Under the pieces are notes generated by a model. The model searched no databases and was not told where the DNA came from. It saw only the letters and a list, made by a program, of their open reading frames with translations. From Ectocarpus siliculosus (lineage: Eukaryota > Sar > Phaeophyceae > Ectocarpales > Ectocarpaceae): DNA of 14,035 nucleotides. This document shows, piece by piece, positions 1 through 7,762 of the stretch (the stretch's first letter is position 1; each line of letters opens with the position of its first letter). The stretch is from positions 5,396,168 to 5,410,202 of the forward strand of contig FN649728.1 of NCBI GenBank assembly GCA_000310025.1, read 5' to 3'. The position numbers and the translations under genes were made by a program.

Positions 1-408
1 TTTACAAAAGCCCCCCCCCCCCCCCCCCGGGTTTTTCCCTTGGGGGGGGGTTTTTTTTGCTTGGCAAAAGAGTTTAAAAAAAAAGCGGTCCCCCCTTTTT
101 TTTTCTTTGGGTAAACCCCCCTGGGGGAAGTTACAAAGGGGTAAATTTTCCCGGAAAGGAAAAAATTTTAAAAAGGGGGGGTTTTTCAAACAAAGGAAAG
201 TGGGCAAAAGGCCCGAAACCCCTTCAGGGGGGGGCGGGCCCCCTTTAAGGGTTTCCCGAAATCCCCCGGGGGGTTTCCCGTTTGGGGATGGGGGGCCTGG
301 TTTGGGGGAAATTCGGGGGGGTTCCTCCCGGGTTTGGGGGGGAGGGGGGGTAAAGGTTTTAAGGATTGGGGCAGAAAGGGTTTGGGGTCCCCCCCCCCCC
401 CCCCCCCC
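1..408. other. Low-quality, homopolymer-smeared sequence
   Basis: Almost every base here sits in a stretched run of C, G, T or A, for example poly-C at 11-28 and 389-408. From 409 on the sequence abruptly becomes normal mixed sequence. This pattern is typical of poor base calls at a read or contig end and not of real genomic DNA. Open frames in this stretch, rich in Gly, Pro and Lys, have no meaning. The 5' part of the SENP-like gene probably lies here or further upstream and cannot be read. Confidence 0.8.
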
Positions 409-410
409 GG

Positions 411-1929
411 TGTACGCGCGCACCTCCGACCAAGCTGTGCAAGGCGAACCCCTCTAGACGGCAATCACACTTCTTCACTTCCTTCTTCCTGACCAAGCTC
501 AAGGGCATGGACTGCAAGTACAACTACACGGGCGTGAAGAGATGGACACGAAGGTGAGTTCGAGTCTTGGCGTCCCACGCCAGGTCCATGCATGCATGGG
601 TCACAAGTGTGTTCCAGTTGTTATTGTTTGGTGATCCATTTTTATTTTTTTTGCCCATCTCTGGAGAAGCCATGGCGGCGGTGGCGGCGGCGGTTGTCGC
701 GGGTGTGGTTCAGGCTCTCTTCTTCGTGCACACGTGCAGTTGATACCTCGCATAGCGCGAAGAGGGAGTGGAGGATTCCAGAATATCTGTCGTTGATTTC
801 TATTGACTTGCGGACCCCTCGGGGCCAGTTTATTTGAGTGTACCTTTTTAGGGTAAGTTAACTTGTGACCACGGGAATCGACCGCGTCGAGTGTTGGATC
901 AGTACGGACATAGGAAGGTACTGGGTAGAGAGAGATCGGAACGGTTTTTAATGTGAAGACAACAACGACAACAACAACAACACGTGCACGGACTTGCTGT
1001 GACGGATCCAGCTGTTCTTGCGTGGGCCTCCTTCCTCCCATGAGCCGCGTGTATACCATCGCGTTTGTCCCCGCTCTCTGTTGAGTCCTCTGGGATAATA
1101 GTCTTGTACTAGATGCTCTTTTTTCCAGTCCTCAGTTACCCCGGCTGATACGTCCAGAATAAAGGGGATAAAAAAATAGAATATCTCCTAAAACGAAAGT
1201 TGGCGTGTTGCATGATATGGGTACTTGGTGGCATTATTTCTCACTTACCCCCAGACTTGAGTCGAAATAATTCTTTGTTTTTCGACCACAGACCCCCCCC
1301 ACCCAACCCCCGCGATCGGTCCGGCCGCTTCCCAGGGTCAAGGTGTTTGAGATGGACAAGATCTTCGTACCGGTCAATGTGTCGAATGCCCACTGGTGCA
1401 TGGCGGTCATATTCGTGCAGCAGAAGGTTTGTGTAAAAAGTCGGTCGGCCTTTTTTGTTTTTTTCTTCGATGCTTCGTTCGTCGTTCGTGGTTCGCGCTA
1501 GCCGTACCGTTACTTGTATGCTACGCATGAAAAGAAACAAACGCGTAGTAGTCAGACGGTCCGCGGGGATCAGCAGGGGGCATGGATGCGACAAGGTTCG
1601 CGTTCAAGCCTTGACGCCACGGGCGAAGCGGTCTATACCATCTAGCGGAGGGAAACAGTCACACAGCAGTAGGGTGCAATTGAGATTCGCTGGCGGGTGT
1701 CACCCGGTTACAGCAGCGCTTGTTGCATCGTTTTTGGTGGGCCGCTTTTTCAGCGCATCAACTACTACGACAGCATGGGCGGAGGGGGCAAGTCCGTGCG
1801 GGAAGATCTGCTGCTGTGGCTGGAGGACGAGGATGAGGACAAGAACGGAGACAACGCTACGTTCGAGCCAGACGACTGGACAACCGTGGGGACCAAGGTG
1901 GCCTCGACCCCCCAGCAGGTGAAGGTTGT

Positions 1930-1967
<38 letters not shown>

Positions 1968-2353
1968 GCATTGTAGTGTTGTTGTTTGTTGTTGCTATCA
2001 TTGTTGCTGTTGTCGTCGTCGTTGGTAACAACGTAACAACGCCACTTTTCATGGGTCCGGATATTGTCGTTTGCAAGAATGCAGCACAGGGCATTCTCGG
2101 CCAGCACTACGACTACTATGCATATCACCAACGTGTAGTGTAGGACGTGTACTTTTACCTCCGTATCGAAAATGGTGTCGGTTTGCTCTTGTGTGTGTTG
2201 GTTCGGCAGGAGAACGGCAGCGACTGCGGAGCGTTCGCGGTGTCGTTCGCCTCCTACCTTAGCGACGACCTTCCCTTCGACTTCCGACAGGCGGACATCT
2301 CGCAGATGCGCAGGCGGATGCTGTGGTCGCTCCTACACCAGCGCCTCGTTTAG
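411..2353 (+). CDS. Ulp1/SENP-type SUMO protease (peptidase C48), 5'-partial, 4 visible exons
   Basis: This is the C-terminal catalytic domain of a SUMO-specific cysteine protease, a family that matures SUMO precursors and removes SUMO from target proteins, often at the nuclear envelope or in the nucleus. Exons: about 411-553, 1336-1426, 1754-1918 and 2210-2353 (TAG), 180 visible residues. All introns are GT..AG and the phases fit (2, 0, 0). Family motifs appear in order: SHFFTSFFLTKL, YNYTGVKRWTR, DKIFVPVNVSNAHWCMAVIF with the catalytic His (codon 1391-1393), NYYDSMGG with the catalytic Asp (1769-1771), and NGSDCGAF with the nucleophile Cys (2225-2227). The end, MRRRMLWSLLHQRLV, matches the usual SENP C-terminus. 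An acidic insert (EDEDEDKNGD) lies after the Asp motif. The left edge of the first exon is uncertain because clean sequence begins only at 409; an AG at 442-443 would also fit the phase as an acceptor. The N-terminal regulatory part is missing. The family call is firm; which SENP subtype is not clear. Confidence 0.9.
554..1335 (+). other. Intron 1 of the SENP-like gene (782 bp)
   Basis: The intron runs from GTGAGT at 554 to an acceptor ending CCCAG at 1335. It is phase 2, splitting the Arg codon after KRWTR. It contains a short GGC/GGT tract at 674-693 and an ACA-rich tract at 959-982. I see no gene on either strand; the 152-residue open frame on the minus strand is low-complexity Val and Pro runs made by these tracts. 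Confidence 0.8.
1427..1753 (+). other. Intron 2 of the SENP-like gene (327 bp)
   Basis: The intron starts GTTTGT and ends with a pyrimidine-rich stretch and CAG at 1751-1753. It is phase 0. Nothing else is recognisable inside it. Confidence 0.8.
1930..2024 (+). repeat. TTG microsatellite in SENP intron 3
   Basis: A pure (TTG)13 run occupies 1930-1968, followed by an interrupted GTT/GTC tract to about 2024. It lies wholly within intron 3 (1919-2209), starting 11 bases after the donor. It generates the Cys, Val, Thr and Gln runs seen in the surrounding open frames. Confidence 0.9.
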
Positions 2354-2491
2354 GCGCGCTAGAGCGTTGCTGCTATATTTGCTGCTTTCTGCGGGTTCTG
2401 CCGACTGTGCTTGGCGATGGCTGTGGTCGTCGTGCTTCGTGGTTTTTCGTTCAACTGTGATGTCTTCACCAGCGCCTTGTTAGGCGCGTTG

Positions 2492-2525
<34 letters not shown>

Positions 2526-2610
2526 GGTGTTTGCTGCTTTCTGCGGGTTCTGGCGCCTGTTCTTGACGGTGGCTGTTGTGGTCGTTTCCCACGGTGTTCG
2601 TTACATTGTC
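2333..2610 (+). repeat. Diverged tandem duplication over the SENP gene end and 3' flank
   Basis: Two neighbouring copies are visible. Copy 1 (2333-2463) starts in the last codons of the SENP-like gene, at CACCAGCGCCTCGTTTAGG. Copy 2 (2464-2610) starts CACCAGCGCCTTGTTAGG. A 23-base block, TTTGCTGCTTTCTGCGGGTTCTG in sense, is identical in both (2378-2400 and 2530-2552). GGCTGTGGTCG-like sequence follows in each. The offset grows from 131 to 152 bases because copy 2 gained a CTG expansion. The second copy lies after the stop codon and is probably transcribed as 3' UTR. Confidence 0.75.
2497..2525 (+). repeat. CTG/GCT microsatellite in copy 2 of the duplication
   Basis: A 29-base pure GCT run. 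The equivalent place in copy 1 (about 2368-2373) has only two units, so the expansion came after the duplication. Confidence 0.9.
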
Positions 2611-3804
2611 TCGTCTCTCAATGGGGTTTCGGGTGCGCGTTGTTGCTTCGGCGAGCTGGTGGTTTCTTGTTTGGTGTTGCCCTTACCCTCACGACCGGTA
2701 TTTTTTCCCACTTTCACCAAGTTGTGGACATAATTAGAATGTCGATAACAAGCGCTTGAGCGAATTATGCAGCGCATATGCATTGGGTCTCACTCGTCGT
2801 ACCCTCAATAGGGCCTTGATACTTTCTGCGGAGTGTAACGGTGGCATGGGAGACAACGGCGTTTGGTTCTTGGTTCTGCGAACCCTGGACACAAGGGAGT
2901 ACGAGTAGAGGGTAGAAGTTGAGGCTGACTGCCATTAACGTTGGCCAATTCAATTCCAGCTCCTGAAACTATTAGACACGAGGGATGTTGTGTCACAGCC
3001 GGCGTTGCTTGAGGAAGCCAAAAGCAAAAAGATGTTACTTACGCGAGGGAACGGGCCAGCTCGAAATCAAGCTGGTGAAACTGTTTTGGCATGTGCTACG
3101 TGCTCAAGTTGCTCGCAGGACGCCTTTGATGTCTGCGCCTGAAATTGGAGTGAGGAATCTCACCGCACGTCGGATTGAATGCCCACTCTAAAACTATTTT
3201 ACCACGCTCGGTGCTTCGCAACGCGCAACAAGTAGATGTTCACTGCTGTTGCAATTGTGCAAGTGGACGGCACCGGAAGTAAGAGTTCTTGGGCACAATT
3301 CGCATCTTGTGTTTATCGAGAGCTCCCAAAGGCCGACAATTGGGGATAATGCAATGAGAACCCTGTCGGGATATCGGGCTTCGTACATCATTTCCTCTGT
3401 CAATGATATCGACTGACAATAGCATGCAAAGAGGAAACTTTTGTTCCGTCACGCCCACCCTGACGGGAAGGGCTCAAGGATGCAATAAATACTTCAACAA
3501 CCTGGGAACTCGTACAAAGCCGGCGCCTACAGTAAATAGGACGAAAGCAAAAAAACAAGAACGAATCCACAACATGATTTACAAGAGCCTTGCAACTCAA
3601 GGAATCGGCGGCGCTGCAGTAATTAGTCGTCCTTCACCAACATTCAACCAAACATGGCAGGGTCCGCGGGGAAGAAACTATGAAGCGATAAGGCTATACG
3701 ATATCCACAAAGACTTTCGTGTCTCATCGTGGTGGAGAATCGCAGGTGGGAGCATCAGGTCATAACCCACACCACCCCCCCGTCCTGAAACCTGTTCGGG
3801 CCTG
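2611..3804. other. Convergent intergenic stretch without a recognised gene
   Basis: This lies between the ends of the SENP-like (+) and DUF4291 (-) genes and should hold both 3' UTRs. It is less GC-rich than the exons. I see no family motif, RNA gene or clear repeat apart from the unassigned open frame at 3403-3765. Shorter open frames on both strands have no protein-like features. Confidence 0.6.
3403..3765 (+). CDS. Unassigned 120-residue open frame, doubtful
   Basis: This is an uninterrupted ATG-to-TAA frame in the convergent intergenic region. The predicted protein is basic and polar, with no signal peptide, membrane segment or motif I know. It is the longest clean frame between the two gene ends, but it is of a length that chance allows. 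It could also be part of the 3' UTR of the SENP-like gene. Transcript or conservation data would decide. Confidence 0.15.
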   Translation: MISTDNSMQRGNFCSVTPTLTGRAQGCNKYFNNLGTRTKPAPTVNRTKAKKQERIHNMIYKSLATQGIGGAAVISRPSPTFNQTWQGPRGRNYEAIRLYDIHKDFRVSSWWRIAGGSIRS

Positions 3805-5759
3805 CTAATAATCGATTCCCAGCCGCTGCGCCACCGAGGCGTCCACCACAGGATAGGTCTCTTCGATGGGCAGCAGCAGAGCAGGGGGGGGTGGCGTGGC
3901 CGCCGGGGCGTCGGGATGACCTCCCCCCCCTCCCCCGTCGGCAGCGCGCGGGCGGTGTATTTCCTCCGTCGCCTTGGCGAAGGCGCTCACGTCTTGGATG
4001 CCCGTCTCCCCGAACGCCGGCCCACGGAACGCGGCCAGCGCGTCACCCCGCAGGCCCAGCTGAATAGCTCTGAGGAACAAAAAAAAACAGGGCGAACGCA
4101 TCCGGTTGTAACGTCGATGTTAGGGCGTGGGAATCGATGGTTTGTCGGGGGTTCATGGTGGTCTTCTTGGTGACAACACGCACGGTTCACACAGCAAGTT
4201 ATGAGATGGCACGAGCTCAGCGCCTGGGGGGGGATGGGACATCTTTTCTCACTCGGCGACGGGAACGAACACACGTCCGCCGTCATCTTTGACACACATA
4301 TATCATGTGGAGCAGCTACAGAAAAGTTCCATCGAGTGCCTGCGTCTCTACCACCACGATGTCCTTGACGTTATTCATGATACGCAATGGACCCGCAATT
4401 ACTACTACTCCGATATGAAATGGAAGTATGTCTACAGTACCATTTTCGCGAAACACTACATACATACTTGTATGCATAAGAAAATAGGTAAAAGAAAAAC
4501 AGCTGAGCGGCGGATCCTAGACTAAACTCTACCAGCAGATAACAACCTGCGCTCGATGCGAAACAAGAAAACAATGAGCCTCGACCCGAAAGTATGCGTT
4601 TAGTTTCTTAATAAGAACACTGCAGTAAGCTTTTGGAAAGCGCATGCTCTTGTTGTCTTTGGAGCTGGGGTAGTATTGCATTCTGAACCATGTACATTAG
4701 TCTACATTAGGAGGGCACACTCACGCGCAAGCTTCCGTGAAACCTGAGTGTACACTTCCTGAAGTTTCAGCCTCACTGCTGTTCATGAACGCACGTAACA
4801 ACTGAACACACAACACTGACTTGCAGGCAGAGTCGCGGACTACCTGTGATTCGTCTTATGTCCCGTGAACGGCATGTGGTCTGGATCCCACTGCATGACC
4901 ACGTCCGATGCCTGGAGCGATGCTTTCCATCGTCTCTGCGCGTCCCCGCGCGGTACTTCAGCGGACATGGTACTACGGTACGACTCGTAGTTGGACATAA
5001 CGGCCTGGGACAGAACGTCGTCCCAGAAATCTCTCCTGAGGGCCAGCGCCAGGACGACCTTGAGTGTCCGGCGGGCGACGCGGAGGAATATTGCAACATT
5101 GATGAATTACAGGGTTTAGAGGGCGGGCCCACACGGATGGGCAAATTTGGTTAGGCACCTTGCCATTTGGTGGAAGGAGTTGAAAATATATACTTTAAAA
5201 GGCTGACAATATAACATGTAGTGCCGAGCAGGAAAATACTGTTAGCTGTCCAAAAGCTCTCCGTTGGGGAGTGTACATCGTAGACGAAAAGGATGTGCTG
5301 CTGAGGACTTTGCTACAGATCAGGCTTTGACCGCCCCGCAGTATCCACGGACGATGCTTTTGTTTTTTCAGTGGCCACAGCCTCGCCCGGAACACACGAA
5401 CTGGACCAACCCTCAGTTATTCCCACCTCCTGATTTTGCTTGCTTGCCCAGCCGCAACGGTGCATCATCCACGTGAAGTTCGGCTTGACCCATGACGTTC
5501 TCTTGAAGTTGAAGCCATCACCGCCGAAGTATTGGTTCTCGACGGCGAAATTGCCGAGCTCAGGCTTGTACGCCTGGTACACGATGACTTCTCTGTCTGT
5601 GAACTGTGCTAGCAGGCACCTCCCCGTAGCTGTCGGGGCCGAGTATTCTCGCAGTCGCAGCGTCGTGAGCGAACTAACGTTCGTGGCTGAGTTGCTGGTA
5701 ATGATGGCCGGATCCATGTCTCGATCTTCTGGTGGTGTCACAGATCTGCGTTCCGCCAT
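3805..5759 (-). CDS. DUF4291-family protein, three exons, 270 aa
   Basis: The protein belongs to the DUF4291 family, conserved but of unknown function and best known from bacteria. Exons in reading order: 5759-5427, 5058-4844 and 4069-3805. The introns are GTGGGA..AAG (368 bp, phase 0) and GTAGTC..CTCAG (774 bp, phase 2), and the joined frame is open. Family blocks appear in the expected order: VIVYQAYKPELGNFA (residues 58-72), WVKPNFTWMMHRCGWASK (90-107), VVLALALRRDFWDDVL directly after the first splice (112-127), VVMQWDPDH (164-172), RAIQLGLRGDALAAF (183-197), IQDVSAF (207-213), and a tail with TYPVVDASVAQRLGI. Residues 1-50 are a Ser/Thr-rich lead before the domain. A Gly then Pro-rich insert at about 228-245 is unlike the compact bacterial proteins. 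The ATG at 5759 is chosen because the GA tract begins just upstream. Family membership is well supported from memory of its motifs; the reaction is unknown. Confidence 0.85.
4070..4843 (-). other. Intron 2 of the DUF4291 gene (774 bp), AT-rich, with a dispersed repeat copy
   Basis: Donor GTAGTC begins at 4843 and the acceptor CTCAG ends at 4070, preceded by a T-rich tract. The middle (about 4290-4620) is AT-rich and carries one copy of a diverged repeat whose partner lies in Hsp33 intron 7. No coding content is recognised; the splice phases close without any exon here. Confidence 0.75.
4430..4609 (+). repeat. Dispersed repeat, copy A
   Basis: Landmarks shared, in order, with copy B at about 10970-11142 are: AGTACC or TGTACC followed by CGAAA; AAAAT(A/T)GGTAAAA; ACAGC; GGATCCT (4511-4517); CGAAA(C/T)AAGAAA (4559-4570); GAG(C/T)CTCGA(C/T)CCGAAA; and AGTTTCTT (4602-4609). 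Spacing between landmarks is nearly the same. The best part is about 50 bases at the right end. It looks like a short old mobile-element remnant, type unknown. Confidence 0.45.
5059..5426 (-). other. Intron 1 of the DUF4291 gene (368 bp)
   Basis: Donor GTGGGA begins at 5426 and the acceptor CAAG ends at 5059. Both sides are fixed by family alignment: NQE before the intron continues as VVLALAL after it. An in-frame TAA at about 5107-5109 shows that exon 2 cannot extend much further upstream. Nothing else is recognised inside it. Confidence 0.75.
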
Positions 5760-5771
5760 TTTCTCTCTCTT

Positions 5772-5948
<177 letters not shown>

Positions 5949-6144
5949 CTCTAATCAACAAACAACCTACAATCAATTTCAGGTGTAGTTTTCTTCTCCA
6001 GTTGTGTAGCTCTGCCGGTAGCGAGGGTTTGTGGTGTGGTGTGGTTTGGAGGGCGATGCTCGAGCGCTGTCATCCCGGAGCAAGGACCACCGAGAGCAAC
6101 GATTCTCAGAACGGTCCGCGCCCCGCGCAATGCTGTGTCAATCA

Positions 6145-6150
6145 TATATA
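6145..6150 (+). promoter_or_regulatory. Possible TATA box for the Hsp33 gene
   Basis: TATATA lies in a locally AT-rich spot within GC-rich surroundings, 140 bases before the chosen ATG at 6290. Position and sequence are compatible with a core promoter, but no transcription start is known. Confidence 0.25.
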
Positions 6151-6289
6151 CCACTTGCATTGCATTCTCCGCTGCGCGTCTCCCCAGACCACGTCGAGTC
6201 ATCAGCCGACAGTCCAGCATCGCACCGACACACAGCGCGCGGCCTGCACGCCGCCAGACGCCAGAGAGTGTATGCCCTACCGGTGGAGC

Positions 6290-6388
6290 ATGGCTCGACT
6301 AGCGCTAGCATATCTCGCGGCTCTTCGAACCGCGTCTGCTGTCGCCATCGAGGCGAACACCAATGCAGCTTTCGTTCGAGCACCGCTT
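6290..6388 (+). other. Predicted bipartite plastid-targeting presequence of Hsp33
   Basis: Residues 1-19 (MARLALAYLAALRTASAVA) are short, start with a single Arg and have a hydrophobic core, as in a signal peptide. About ten residues later comes TNAAFVRAPL, with Phe at residue 28, resembling the ASAFAP-type cleavage motif of plastid proteins in algae with red-derived secondary plastids. A Ser/Arg-rich stretch without acidic residues follows (about 34-60), as expected of a transit peptide. It is recognised by eye, not by a predictor. Confidence 0.6.
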
Positions 6389-7723
6389 TCATCCCCTTCA
6401 ACGAGATCGTATGGCAGCACCAGCAGGTCATGGCACAGCAGGGCCTGGCGCTCACGCAGGTGCTTATTCGTTCGTCCAGTGTTCACTGATGTAGGTTGTT
6501 GCTTTGGGTAGTTGCGTGGGTATTCATAGCAGTAACATGGTCTCGCTGGTATATGTTCATGATCCTTTGCGGCTCATGCTGAGCCAACTGGACATCAACT
6601 GGCCTGCGCAGCCCCGGCCGTAGAAGCTGCCCTAGGCCGGGAACAATGTGCACCGTGCTGTGAGCGCGTACTTCGCGCCCCGTTTGATCGGGAGGGAATT
6701 TCAGCCTTCGTATTCATTGGTCCTTTTTGGACTGGAATGGACGCTTGGTGTGTTTGAAATTGGATTTAGGCGGCGGGGGGGGGGGGGAGGGTGGTATGTT
6801 ACGCCATTTGTCCGCGCCCTCGACCACGTGCCACGCACGTGTGACGGGTTACACAACGGTTTTGTATAGCACTAACACATGGCTTGGGCATGACCGCAGC
6901 GGCAACAGGAGTACCATGTGTATTACGTGTAGGTTAGATTCGCATTCCGGATGCACCCCGCTGCGCCCTGCTGGGAGCACACACCATCTATGTCAAGATT
7001 TGAAGAAACCGCCAACAACTTGACACCGCCTGTGTTTTTGTGGGTTCCCAACTCCAGTTCCAGGAACGCCAAATTAGCCGATTTTTAGCGCTGCTCTCAC
7101 CGCACTGGTCTTATTCGTGACCCTGGTCAACTTCGTGGCCTTGGGGTGAAGTTAGTTGGTTCTAAATTAGTCATGTGCGTGTGAGCGGGAGGAAACAGGC
7201 CAATGCCTTGCTTCTGACGCCAGGCACGCCAACACGCGCCGGGAAGGTGACCTGTTTTGCTCCCCCAAATGGCTCGAGGCGCTCGGCCTGCAACGGTCCC
7301 GTGCAAAGCGCAAAATCACACAACAACGCCGGTGCACGCGCGTCTTGATCCCCCGCCCGCCCAAAAAAAAAAACCGCCAGTTGCACCAGCAGAGTCCGAC
7401 GGTGCTGCGCTGCGACGCCGGGGGAGGGCTCTGAGGACGATTCCTCCCAAGATCCTGTCGAAGGTTCGGGTGGAGGGAAGGACGCAGGCGGCGGGGGCGA
7501 AGGAGGAGAAGAGGGGGGGAAGGCGATAGCCGACAACACAGCCCCGGTGGGGAACGACGCAGACCACATGGTGTCGGCGGTGGCCGGTAACGGCCAGGTC
7601 GTGGCTCGGGCGGTGACCGCGCGGAATCTCCTGCAGGTAAGTACGATGGTGCTTTTTCTTCGTCTTCGCGCGCTGTTACTTTGTTTGTTGTTGCAGCTGT
7701 TGCTGCTGCTTCTGCCGGTGGTA

Positions 7724-7762
<39 letters not shown>

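Noticed and set aside
601-1059. 152-residue open frame on the minus strand
   Set aside because: It lies inside SENP intron 1 and consists of Val and Pro runs from ACA and GGC tracts, with no family motif.
1930-1968. Repeat array that might be taken for CRISPR
   Set aside because: It is a simple trinucleotide microsatellite with no spacers, in an intron of a eukaryotic gene.
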